A DNA stretch of 64,000 nucleotides from Meconema thalassinum (Eukaryota > Arthropoda > Insecta > Orthoptera > Tettigoniidae). Position numbers and translations under genes: made by a program. Below are positions 1 to 9,673 of the stretch, piece by piece. The notes beneath the pieces are model-generated. The model saw nothing but the letters and a program-made list of their open reading frames with translations, was not told the origin of the DNA and ran no database searches. The DNA lies in NCBI GenBank assembly GCA_946902985.2, contig OX336388.2, positions 294,168,526 to 294,232,525 of the forward strand. Direction: 5' to 3'. Each line of letters starts with the position of its first letter. The stretch's first letter is position 1.

Positions 1-751
1 AAGACAATGATGGTGATGATGATGATGATAGGGACAGTGAAGGGATGGAAGGTGTGTAACCCTTGCGAATTGACTTGAGGATAATTTACTTATTGGTGTC
101 ATTTGCCTTGCGGCAGTCGATAATACAGCAGAAGTTATTGCTTCCCGTCATAGTGTTCAAATTACCGCCTGTCATCCAATAGCCTACAACTCTACGACAA
201 TGTAAAAACACGGCAATAATATCGCCACAGAGTGGTTTGTTTGAGTGTTCGGTGTTAAGTACTCCTTTACCTTACTTTTATATTATCAAGAAAGCTATTA
301 TTAACCGTGAAGAGTGATCTGTTGTTTCTGTCAACTACTGTACTGTATGCTGTGAACGACCTCCACCCACACTCGGGTTTCATATTGAAGGATAATCATT
401 GCACGGTGAGTGTTTATATATTCATCAGATTACTTTGTAATAGCTGTAGAATGTTTAACCTCTTTGTCGTATTTATTAAATTGAATACCGGTGATAAAGG
501 TAGCATAGCTGATATGTAATTTATTTATTCATCCAAGTACCGTATTTCTCTATTTGAAAGTCATCGACGTTGACTCAAGATCAACTTTTAAAATGTATTA
601 CGTATAATTGTGCCGAAATAATGTCCGAAGTGTAGCCCTGTGTATTATTCGAATTAGCTCACTTACAACAACAATAAAACTTGGCAACACAGCTCAACTG
701 TTCCAAGCTCCCACCATATCCTTCGCATTCTTTCCTTCGAAATACAGGGTA
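1..751 (-). repeat. Dispersed repeat R, copy A (cut by window edge)
   Basis: This stretch is the reverse complement of 13799-14560. Landmarks are a GAT microsatellite near 10-28, the segment around 119-250 (matching 14333-14460), and a terminus reading AAATACAGGGT at 741-751 that matches ACCCTGTATTTCG at the start of copy B. Homology runs about 750 bp with scattered substitutions, so both copies are old. The terminus CCCTGTA resembles DNA-transposon ends, but I see no transposase. The left end lies outside the window. Confidence 0.75.
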
Positions 752-1741
752 CTAGCGGACCCGTGTGCCAGAAATCTAGCATGATCATAAACCACACTTT
801 CCCCAATCATCATATATCTTATTTCAGTAGTATAGATCCCTCCTGCGGCGTACACAAGCGACCGATCGAGAAAAATGAGAATTCAAATGAAAGAGAATAT
901 ACATTACCAGTGACGCATTGCACTCTAAGTTCATAAATATCTATAATTTCTTTAAAAATTTACTTAAAAAAAAACTGTACGAAGTGTGCGATTTGCAGAT
1001 ACTGTTGCTGCAGGAAGATACGCTCCACAATTGCTGTCCACTTCACATTTTGGCCGCTGTGATGCCTGTTTTATGCCATTTTAACATTCTGTGGTCTTTC
1101 CTTTATCATTTTGCAAGGATTTTAGAAGCAGTAATTTAAAGGAGTGAGTACTCAAATCGTATAATTTCATAAATATAGACTAACAGGCGAGTGTTACGGC
1201 TAAGCTGTCGATCAATGGGCACAGCACACAAATGACATTAGCAGTAACGAATTGCATTCTAATTTCATAAATATCAATTTTTGTAAGAAGTGTGCGATTT
1301 GCAAATGCTGTTGCAGTAGGAAAATACGCGACATCATTGCTGTTCAGTTTGCATTTTGGCTGCAGGGACGCCTGAAACGTAAATAGTGTTCTATAATCAT
1401 TTGGTTCAAATAAAAACATAACAACCTTTTTCCATAAGTCGATCAATGGGCACAGCACACAAATGACATTAGCAGTAACGAATTGCATTCTAATTTCATA
1501 AATATCAATTTTTGTAAGAAGTGTGCGATTTGCAAATGCTGTTGCAGTAGGAAAATACGCGACATCATTGCTGTTCAGTTTGCATTTTGGCTGGAGGGAC
1601 GCCTGAAACGTAAATAGTGTTTTATAATCATTTGGTTCAAATAAAAACATAACAACCTTTTTCCATAAGTCTCTTCTTATAATAAACCTATTGGGGAAAG
1701 TGTGGCTTATGAACCTGAGAGATTTCTCGCACGGGTCCGCC
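752..1741. mobile_element. Foldback-like element with ACTAGCGGACCCGTG termini
   Basis: The left end 752-808 begins ACTAGCGGACCCGTGTG and runs to CACACTTTCCCCAAT. The same segment appears inverted at about 1690-1741, ending CGCACGGGTCCGCCAGT, giving terminal inverted repeats of roughly 57 bp. The same terminus occurs at 36015-36031. Inside are related modules around GTGCGATTTGCA at about 980, 1288 and 1519, with an inverted relative at about 2000-2190. No transposase is seen. The element class is unknown to me. Confidence 0.55.
1207..1668. repeat. 231-bp perfect-phase tandem duplication
   Basis: Two head-to-tail copies, 1207-1437 and 1438-1668, differ at only about two positions (for example CTGCAGGG against CTGGAGGG). 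231 is 77 codons exactly, so a minus-strand frame stays open through both copies and gives a 156-codon ORF that is simply duplicated. Near-identity implies a recent duplication inside an otherwise old foldback element. I do not regard the ORF as a real protein. Confidence 0.9.
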
Positions 1742-1889
1742 AGTAGGTTTATAACGAGAGACTTAAGGAGAAAGATTGTTATGTTTTTATTTCTACCAAA
1801 TGATTATAGAACACTATTTACATTTCAGTTAGAATTCCAAGTTCTACATTCCCTAACTTAAGAAGGCAATCACTGAAAATTGGAACATC

Positions 1890-2282
1890 ATAACACTCAC
1901 CGGTTATTCGATATTTATGAAATTATATGATGAGTACTCATTCCTATGATTTACTGTTTCTGAAATCCATGCAAAATGATAAAGCAAAGTCCTCAGAATG
2001 TTGAAATGACATGAAACAGGCGTCACAGCGGCCAAAATGTGAAGTGGACAGAAATTGTGTAGCATTATTTTCCTACAGCAACAGTATCCGCAAATCGCAC
2101 GCTTTGTACATTTTTTTAAAAGTCATTTTTTGAAGAAATTATAGATATTCATGAAAGTAGAGTGCAATTCGTCACTGCTAATGTCTATTCTCTTTCATTT
2201 GAATGCTCATTTGTCACGATCAGTTGCTTTTGAGCGCAGCAGGAGGGATCTATTATACTACTGAAATAACATATATGATAGA
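1890..2282 (-). repeat. Inverted arm matching 818-1190
   Basis: This segment is a diverged reverse complement of about 818-1190. Shared landmarks include GATGAGTACTCAT, GGCCAAAATGTGAAGTGGACA and GGAGGGATCTA. Together with the left arm it would let about 1.4 kb fold into a large imperfect hairpin, with the 231-bp tandem array in the loop. I see no coding function. Confidence 0.65.
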
Positions 2283-2572
2283 TGTCACCGCAACCACCAC
2301 CTGATGGCTAACGTTGGAACTTAAAGAGCGTAAATCAAATCAAACCTACATATTTTTAGCTTCACACAGTTGTAGTTAAAGGGAGGTTCTTTTACAGGGT
2401 ATAAATCTATGACAGGGGCCCGCCGGCTTTACTTCCTCTCTGAAGGAAGGCATACTGAGGGATTTTTAACTCTCTTAAATAATTTGACGACTTCGGCCAG
2501 GTTTGAACCCGCGATCTTGGGCATAGAAGCTCAGCATGCTACCAACTACACCACCGAAGCCGCCTAGTCAGG
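2283..2572 (-). mobile_element. SINE-A (tRNA-derived), tail-truncated
   Basis: Minus-strand SINE. The tRNA-like head is near 2500-2567 and its body reads in + as CCGCCGGCTTTACTTCC followed by GAAGGAAGGCATACTGAGG. Four longer copies lie at 33445, 36756, 53003 and 59697. This copy lacks the distal about 220 bp carrying the AACC tail. The head contains pol III A-box and B-box-like sequence, as expected for a class of SINE transcribed by RNA polymerase III and copied by a LINE enzyme. Confidence 0.8.
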
Positions 2573-2615
2573 AGGCTATTCTGGCGCTTTCAGCTGTGCA
2601 TTACTAAGCTTATTT

Positions 2616-2832
2616 GTTAATGTTATTGGTTTGATGTGCCTTTTAACTTCTGTGGCTTTTAGAGACACCGGGGTGCTGGAATTTTGCCCCGAAGGTTATC
2701 TGTAACGTGCCAGTAAATCTGACACGGCTTCCTCGCATTTGTGCACCCTCAAATGCCAGCTGACTGCGCCAGGATACGAACCTGGAACCTTGGGCCCACT
2801 AAGCGAGGACGTTACCGTTGAGCCACTAACCA
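2616..2832 (-). mobile_element. SINE-B (tRNA-derived)
   Basis: The head reads on the minus strand as GTTAGTGGCTCAACGGTAAC with B-box-like GGTTCGTATCC. The body includes GCATTTGAGGGTGC and ends towards AAGGCACATC near 2633. Sibling copies lie at 18072, 19775, 34113 and 55843, with degraded ones at 19035 and 27418. It sits directly beside the SINE-A in the same orientation. Confidence 0.8.
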
Positions 2833-3292
2833 TATTTGTGAAAATTATTACTGTATGTTGAAATACCAGAAGAGAAAGCTCCATAGCTGTATTTTGAAAC
2901 TTAATAAAAATACTTGGACCATGGCAAAGAAACTAGTTCATTCACGCTTTACATTTAAAAGAACATTATTTTCACAGATTAATACATTATAAGTTGGTTC
3001 AAACAATAACATTAAATATAAAATAATGTTATTCCATTCTGTTTACCTCCATTATGTGCGAGTGAGTGAGCGCGCGCACTGTAGTGTGTCGGTTTACAGA
3101 ACAATAGTCTTACCGCGAAGCCATGTCCCACGGACAACAGTCACCTTTATTGCTGTTTCTCTCAATTAAGTCAGAAATGTAACACAAACATTCGTTCCCG
3201 CATTGGCTTCAATTTTCATCCAGAAAGTCATCTAACCTAGTACCGACCAATGGTTTCGTCCAGACAGCCGTCTTAACGTCGCTATATGGGAG
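2833..3292. other. No recognised feature
   Basis: AT-rich DNA before the SINE-C target site. I found no domain-coding frame, tRNA-like box or obvious repeat terminus. A short GAGTGAGTGAGCGCGCGC patch lies near 3058. Confidence 0.5.
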
Positions 3293-3303
3293 TGCGGTGA
3301 AGT

Positions 3304-3678
3304 AATAATAATATCGTATGGCTTCGGGTGCAAGCTTTGTTATTTGACACCCAGAGGGTAGCTTGCATGTCGAATTTTGTTGTTCCTTGAAGCACTATGA
3401 AAGTCAAGGAGTTTACATATCTAAGCTCCTTGAGCACTATAGCGCTTTCTAGTAGGGAAATGAGGAACTTTGTGTTGGCGGAAACTCCCCAGATTAATTT
3501 CGCCATTATGAACACGGCCTACTGAATTCAAATGGGTTCTTTAACATGCCAACATCGTATGACATGCGAGTCGTAAATTTTTGCCGCCTTTCATAAATCA
3601 CTTACCGCGGCCAGAAGCGAACCTGCAAGCTTGGGGTTAGTAGACAGGCACATTAACCACTCACCCAGCATGGCAAGC
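3304..3678 (-). mobile_element. SINE-C with 11-bp target-site duplication
   Basis: Minus-strand tRNA-derived SINE; the head near 3590-3678 contains B-box-like sequence, and the 3' end is the short AAT run at 3304-3312. It is bounded by the direct repeat TGCGGTGAAGT at 3293-3303 and 3679-3689, a textbook retroposition scar. Siblings are at 38374-38743 and 56250-56651. The short ORFs across it are chance frames. Confidence 0.9.
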
Positions 3679-3937
3679 TGCGGTGAAGTGAAGTTGGTAG
3701 TATTGCCTGATACAAGCTTTATCCAACATGGCAACGTGTTTTTCCATCAGTATATTACTGCAAAGTAAAAATGTTGATAATTTCCTTATTGAAGTGTGAA
3801 TGTGGTGTTTCTTCAAAGGAGTTAGCCTCAATGACATGGCACAATAAGTACAAACAAGTTTCAGAGTGATACTAACAAAAATTACAGAATTGAAATGGGA
3901 CACCGTTCACTGCACGAGAGCCGCATTTTCCAAGCCT

Positions 3938-4086
3938 ACAAATGCCATGAACGTTCCCTTATTTTCCTAATTCTGCCTTCTCAAGGTCAGCCTAAGACAG
4001 AACAGCTTTCCTTGTTCCTATGCTTCTCCTGAAACCAAATTGGTCTTCACCCAACTCAGTTGTCATTTCATCATAATTTACCGTCG
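3938..4086 (-). pseudogene. LINE reverse transcriptase fragment
   Basis: Read on the minus strand, about 4078-4015 encodes TELGEDQFGFRRSIGTRKAV, which matches the RT region of non-LTR retrotransposons typically written as QxGFRxGxGTRDA. A stop follows soon after, and the fragment is cut at 4087 by the insertion of a TA-flanked transposon. Only about 35 residues are recognisable. It is the oldest layer of the nested stack here. Confidence 0.6.
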
Positions 4087-4131
4087 TACAGGGTGACACA
4101 TAGGAACCGGATGTTTTTGAAATGAACAGTA

Positions 4132-5424
4132 GAGGAAAAGTACCAAATATGAAATACGTTCCTAATATGGAGTACCCCAATATTTGTTAAATTAAACTTG
4201 GCAGCGCTGCGTGGAACAGGTACGAAGATGCACAAGGAAGGTCTCTCTGGTGGTGAGTTGAGGGGAGGCACTTGAGCTGTGTTCTTTGTCCGTGACAGTC
4301 GAATGAGTGTTTTACAACCTCCAAGAAGTTTTGGGAAGCGAAGAATTGCAGTCGTTTACACATCAGGGCTTTATCTAAATTCCAAAACATCTGTTAGTGT
4401 TACGTCGAGTGTGCACTAACCATACCAACTATGTAGTGGACAAATACATTTGATGAACTGGTATACATATTTTGTAATGTGCAAATTTAATGCTGCTGGG
4501 GACCTAATATGGAATACTGTGGTGTTCCTATTATGGAATAGTATTCCATATTTGGAGCCAGACTTTACCATATGTACAGGCAGTTTTTCTTTTCTTTAGA
4601 ACCACGGCCGAACGGAAGGACAATTCAGAGGGAAAGGTACGGCAAAAGTGGAAGGAAGTAGATATGCAACACTATCACTGCAATATGGACAAGGAAAATG
4701 GGTTACAAATTGGCAGCAAGTGCATATGGTGTACCAAGAACAATTGTTTCGTTTAACAACAAAGAAAAATACAACAGTAAAGGAAGAAGAAGTGGATGTT
4801 TCTAGCTCTGCCCCCAAAAGTTCCAAATCCCATTAGGAAACATATTGGAACCTAATCGTAACAAGGGGCAGATGACCTCGTAGTTCCGCCCCTTAAACAA
4901 CAATAACTAATCGTAACAGAATACATTTGTCCTGTTCCTAAATTAGCAAGGCGAAAGGGTCCTCAACGAGGAAGGGCTCCAGGGAAGGCTGAGATTCTAA
5001 CATCATCACCTTACAAAGATAAAATGCTGGACTCTCAGATACTTTCCTCAAACCATGTGTTCAAGTGCCGAAGGTGGCACATTTGTACGTAAACATTGCA
5101 AATGATTATGTATTATTTTAAATTATGCCCATGTGTTTATTATTTTAAGCATACAGACTATGAATGTTTATTAAAACAAAATGCTTAGGAAACAAATAAT
5201 AGTATTCCATTTTAGGAACACTTTTTTCAGAACAAAAAAATCACAGTTTTTATTATATTTTCTAATTTACAAAAAAATTAAGTGTTAATCAGAATAAAAA
5301 TAAATAGCTGATAAAGTAGACAGAGTGTAGCAACGTAACATGTATTTAGAATTTAACAATGTCAAAAAGGAGGTCGTCATTTTTATTAAAATAAAAAGGT
5401 ATTCCATATTAGGTACTCTTTCTC
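4132..5424 (+). mobile_element. pogo-like DNA transposon, internally deleted, TA target
   Basis: Terminal inverted repeats are GAGGAAAAGTACCAAATATG at 4132 and, inverted, GAGAAAGAGTACCTAATATG ending at 5424. TA flanks both sides (4130-4131 and 5425-5426). The paralogous arm at about 6650 reads CGAGTACTGTTC, the uninterrupted empty site, so the boundaries are certain. Frames at about 4600-4745 resemble a helix-turn-helix of pogo/pipsqueak type (K-WKEVDM, then YGVPRT). About 4933-5050 encodes a basic tail, RRKGPQRGRAPGKAEI, like pogo-family C-termini. The DDE core is missing, so this is a non-autonomous derivative. Confidence 0.8.
4864..4906 (+). mobile_element. 43-bp micro-retroposon (hairpin type A)
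   Basis: AGGGGC at 4864, GCCCCTT after a 17-base loop, then AAACAACAATAA. It is flanked by a perfect 12-bp direct repeat, CTAATCGTAACA, at 4852-4863 and 4907-4918. The insert is therefore complete at 43 bp and consists of one hairpin and a short A/C tail. It lies inside the pogo-like element, so it is younger than that element. Confidence 0.85.
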
Positions 5425-5499
5425 TACTCGGCTGATTAGTGAGGAAAATTGATTTTATTGTTACCACGTTTAAGAATACGTTCTACCATTTCATTTACC

Positions 5500-6030
5500 A
5501 TTTACCATTGTTAGGTGTGAAAGATAATGTCACACAGGTGGCGGCCATCCGTTTGAATACAGGTTAAGTCGTCGCGAGAAAGCATTCATAACTCTGCCGA
5601 ACACCGCTTGGTCAATCGCACGCACCTCTTCAGTAATGGCATCTTTCAGTGCCATTATTGTACGGGGTTTGAGGGCATAGACACATTCCTTTAGGTACCC
5701 CCACAGGAAAAAATCACAACAGGATAAGTCGGGGAATCTTGGCGGCTATGGAACGTCACCGAACCGAGAAATGAGGCGACCCGGGAACATGTTCCTCACA
5801 AGTGTCATCGATGCGTTGGCAGTGTGCACTGTGGCTCTATCCTGTTGGAAGTAAACATTGCGAATGTCTATTCGGCATCTCCGCAGTTCTGGTCGCAAAA
5901 ATGTTTCCAGCATGTGGACGTATCGGTGTGAGGTCACTGTGACTGTTCTCTTCAATTAGCACATAGGTTTCATGTGCGAACACGCGGTGTTGCTCGGTCC
6001 ACTGCGCCATAACCTACCTACAATTGCCTA
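5500..6030 (-). pseudogene. Transposase remnant, DD41D-like spacing
   Basis: The minus frame contains VTSHRYVHMLETFLRPEL, then FQQDRATVHTA (catalytic D near 5853), then PGRLISRFGDVP, an in-frame TAG, and PDLSCCDFFLWGYLKE. By my count 41 residues separate the second and third acidic residues, as in rosa-type mariner relatives. Upstream, at about 6010-5950, MAQWTEQHRVFAHETYV looks like the N-terminus and joins out of frame, so the DNA-binding and first catalytic segments were deleted. Not functional. Confidence 0.75.
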
Positions 6031-6470
6031 GCTGCCACTTTTAAAACCAGCCCTCCAAAACAATGTTGGCCTCAACGTCCAACAATGCTTGTCGAGACTG
6101 GAGTTGCCGCTAATCCGTTAACACCTATGTATGGGTGGCGGCCTTGCCTGAGAGGGCTGTCACGGAGAAGCCTCGGCTGCTACTTCTCTTATTGGCTTAA
6201 AAAATAACTTGAAGCCTAGTCTCCTTAATATATCTATAGGCTACCTCACTGGTAGCAGATACCCAGCTAATAGGACTAGCCTAAGTGCACCCAACAAATA
6301 AAACCTAACATCAATTGAGGAAAGTCGAGGAGGTGAGGACTCTCACGACTGACCTGGCAGGCTCCAAAGCGTAGGTGTGAGTGACATGGTATGCTATGCC
6401 GAGGAGCATGGCTACTCTCCCCTCTCTCTGCCGCTCCTCCAGGCTGAGTACAATCCATTTTAAAAACGTC

Positions 6471-6694
6471 CGGTGCTCGGCAGAGTTATGAATGCTTTCT
6501 CGCAACGACTTGAAACCTGTATTCAAAAGGGTGGCCGCCACCTGAGTGACATTATCTTTCACACCTAACAATGGTAGGTAGTAAATGAAATGGTAGAACG
6601 TATTCTAAAATGTGGTAACAATAATAAAGTTTCCCTCGCAAATCAACCGAGTACTGTTCATTTCAAAAACATCCGGTTCCTATGTGTCACCCTG
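6471..6694 (+). pseudogene. Second copy of the DD41D-like transposase 3' end
   Basis: The plus frame gives GRVMNAFSQRLETCIQKGG, then a stop and about 150 bp of 3' sequence matching 5425-5560 in inverse orientation. It ends at the terminus CCTATGTGTCACCCTG. It supplies the empty-site reference for the pogo-like insertion in the left copy. Confidence 0.75.
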
Positions 6695-6696
6695 TA

Positions 6697-8029
6697 CATG
6701 GGTTCTTTTTTTTAGTTTTGGCAACGATGCTGCTGCTTTATGTTGCAACCTTGTTGGACTATGTCATTGTTACCAAAGGTAGCTAACCTGTATCCCCTCC
6801 CTTAGGGCACATGACCTCGTCAGTCCCCCCCCCCCCCCCCCCCGCCACCATTCGTATGCAGCGGCGCCTGTTAGATAAGTAGTTGTGGGCAAGAGCTCGC
6901 GCAAGACGGTCACAATGTTTTCGAAGCAGGAGCAGAGAACGTGGATAAAAATTAAGTGTGCTAGGGGTCGCACGGCCCGAGAATGCCACCAAGGACTGCA
7001 CGAGGTGTGAGGTGCAGCTGCGATACTTACAGAACGGTAGCAAGATGGGTTGCAGCCTTTCGAGATGGGCGCGAATGTGTGCAGGACATGCCTCAATATG
7101 GTCACCCACCAGTAAGTGATGAAAATGTACAGATGGTGTCCGCGTTAGTGGAGGCGGATCGGAACGTAACACTTCGTGAATTAGCGCAAGATACAGGACT
7201 GGCGAATTCGACATCCTGAAGGACTGCCTGAAAATGAGGAAAATTGTGTCAAAATGGGTTCCGCATGGCTTAACAGACATGCAGAAATGGCCGCAATATG
7301 GCGCTTCTCGAACGCACTTGCAGCGTTATGAGCGCGAAGGAGAGGACTTCTTACGGCGTATCATAACCATTGACGAGACGTGGACCAAATCGTATGAGCC
7401 ACAGTTGAAACTCCAATCGAATGAGTGGCGGCACCACGGATCACCACGAAAACAAACAGTTCGACAAACCCCCACCAATGTGAAGGTAATGTTGATTCTT
7501 GCCTATGATTGGGATGGTGTGATCATAAAACATACCGTTCCCCCAGGGCAAACCGTTAATGCGGCGTACTATTGTTAGTTTCTGAAAAACCATCTCCTAG
7601 CAGCTCTGAGAAGGAAACGGCGACACCACATGGATACTCCGCCCATCGTTCTGCATGACAATGCTAGGGCACACACAGCAGGAGTTGTGTCTGCATTGTT
7701 GAATCGCTGGAACTGGGAGGTGCTCTATCATCCCTCCTACTCTCCCGACTTAAGTCCCTGCGACTTTGATCTCATCCCGAAGATGAAGGAGCCACTGCGC
7801 GGGAACCGCTACCCTACAATAATGGAGATGTTGTGCAGGCTGCCTAGCGCTCTCTTCGTACCATCGATAGTTGGGCAGTGCCAACGTAATTCAACGGCTT
7901 TCGCATCGCTGGGAATATGTTGTACGCAGTGCTGGAGACTACATCGAGGGCCTATAAAACTTGGAACCATTTAGGTGTGTTATTTATCAATTTATAACAT
8001 AGTTGCCAAAACTAAAAAAGCAACCTGTG
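6697..8029 (+). mobile_element. mariner transposon 1 (1,333 bp)
   Basis: Inverted termini of about 30 bp (CATGGGTTC...TTTAGTTTTGGCAA at 6697, inverse ending at 8029) are flanked by TA at 6695-6696 and 8030-8031. The length is typical for mariner. The left TA is the outer flank of the palindromic element. A pure C tract lies near 6826-6843. Two or three frameshifts make the transposase gene non-functional, but the element is otherwise complete. Confidence 0.9.
6919..7970 (+). pseudogene. mariner transposase, frameshifted (DD34D)
   Basis: The start at 6919 gives MFSKQEQRTWIKIKCARGRT. A frameshift near 7010 leads into TVARWVAAFRDGRECVQDMP, the helix-turn-helix region. The catalytic residues are present: D in IITIDETW (7372), D in LHDNARAH (7657), and D in PDLSPCDFDLIPK (7762), with 34 residues between the last two, which defines the mariner DD34D class. 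A stop at about 7578 replaces the usual YYCWFLK. After a further shift near 7860 the tail reads RLSHRWEYVVRSAGDYIEGL and stops. Every signature motif survives, so inactivation looks fairly recent. Confidence 0.9.
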
Positions 8030-8031
8030 TA

Positions 8032-8769
8032 TTTGTAATACAATAACCTTACAACTTCTTTATCGGAGCCAGGCTGGATAAATAAGAATGTGTTGATGTA
8101 TTGGAGCTAAATTGGCCAAAATTCCAGTGATAAACCACAATAAACACATATGAAGATAAAAACTGCCTTAAAACAATCAGAGAATGCTAATAACTTATCA
8201 GCGGTGAAAGAATCGGGTCCACAAGCATGAACCATAACAGATGCCAAGATAAACACATCTGGGGACATCTAGCAAGAGACTTCACCTGATATTACCACTT
8301 CAACCCATTTGTGCATACAATCCACAAAATTAGACATCATAAAATATGCAAGTAAACTATAAAAAACATTTCTTAAATTAATATTTATAGGTAAAAATAT
8401 CCTGTTGCACTTCAGCAGGACTCTTACTAGAAACTAGTGATATTCTCAATTCATGCTGCTAATGCGACACTTCACTGCTGCGGTCAACGCATATCCATTT
8501 CCTGCTGTGGGCACAATAATTTGGGTAGCCCTTAAATGCCTCAAGTTATAGATCATACATATTGAATAAAATTTATAAAAAGCAATCAACATTTGTTCCA
8601 ACATATGTTTCCCTTATTTCCAAGTTGATTAGTGGATAAATGCTACAATGTTATCTTATAAGGAAGTCGCAACAATGCACTTTGAAAGACATGTGGAAAC
8701 AAAGAAACGAGCAGAGAAACTGAAATTTGTGTGCGTAAGTTGAAAATACAGTGGTGTTGTTTCTTATGG
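8032..8769. other. No recognised feature
   Basis: AT-rich sequence between mariner 1 and the LINE stop codon. It probably includes the 3' untranslated part of the LINE on the minus strand, but no tail or target duplication is evident. Confidence 0.4.
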
Positions 8770-8848
8770 CTAGCCCGGATTCCAATCCATCAGCATTCTT
8801 GTGTTCCAATAGAGTTGTGTGAGGTTTCCTGAAGTTCTAGCAGTCACA

Positions 8849-9673
8849 TCAAGTTTGTTGCAATGTAGCAGGTTCGTGACAAAGTGTGCATTCTTCAGAT
8901 CTCAGGATGTTGATTCGTTTCAGATGAGCTGCAAGGCAGTCATGGCCAGTGTTAAGTCTGAAGAAGGCTACAGCTTCTATTCTTGGTGTTAATTTATATT
9001 GATCCCATTTAGCATCAATGTCCTTCCATAAATTGGTTTCTCCTGCTTTCTTTGCCATTTCTTCATACCTGTTTTTGATAGTATTTTTCAAAATCCTTTT
9101 TGCTGACATAAAATCAGTCTGACTGACAGGTTGTTGTAGTGTGGTACCTTTTTTTTTTTTTGCTAATCTGTCTGCCTCTTCATTACCTGCTATTCCAACA
9201 TGAGAAGGGACCCACTGAAATGAGATCTGTTTGTGGAGTCTTTGAAGGGTTTTTATCATACAAAAAATGTCCTTCAGTTCTTTATTTTGAGGCTTATAAT
9301 TTGATGAGACGGCTTGGATAGCTGCTTTTGAATCTGTAATGATAAAACATTTTTGATAATCATTGTTTCTGCCTAATAACTGTTGTAGTGCATGTGAAAT
9401 TGCTTTTATCTCTGCATCAAAGTTCGTTTTGTTTTGGCCTACTGGGAAGTAGAGTGAGAAGAGAGATGAATGTATTCCTGCTCCAGCTCTATTTTCTTTG
9501 TCTTGTGAACCATCTGTAAATATTTTTAGCCATTGATTACACGGATATCTTTCTTCTATTGTACAGAGGGCCAGTTGTTTTAGATCATGTGGTGAAGAGT
9601 CTTTCTTGCAGACTACTTCTAGCAAAGTAAGATCTGTAGTCACTTGTATATATTCAATGGGGTTGACTGGCAT
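8849..9673 (-). other. RNase H domain of the LINE (open 274-codon segment)
   Basis: The longest open frame in the window. All four catalytic acids are present: D in FTDGSQ, E in FDAEIKAIS, D in IITDSKAAIQ, D in GNEEADRLA, plus the usual WVPSHVGIAGN motif. It is followed by a short Cys/His stretch, ECTLCHE. In intact elements it degrades RNA template during target-primed reverse transcription. The frame ends in a shift near 8870, so it belongs to a dead element. Confidence 0.85.

Larger units (their letters stand above)
4089..6694. mobile_element. Palindromic TA-flanked mariner-superfamily element
   Basis: The left end CAGGGTGACACATAGG at 4089 is preceded by TA (4087-4088). The right end, the inverse CCTATGTGTCACCCTG ending at 6694, is followed by TA. 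Both ends carry the same 3' portion of a transposase gene, at about 5425-5955 (minus) and 6471-6694 (plus), pointing outward, so the whole is head-to-head. It may be one foldback unit or two truncated copies. A pogo-like element (4132-5424) interrupts the left arm. The middle (6000-6470) has no recognised homology. Confidence 0.6.

Noticed and set aside
1180..1650. 156-codon repeat protein
   Set aside because: It is open only because the 231-bp unit is duplicated in phase; the single unit has no known motif and lies in non-coding foldback DNA.
6783..7280. 165-codon minus-strand ORF
   Set aside because: It is antisense to the mariner transposase and includes a run encoded by the C tract; a shadow frame.
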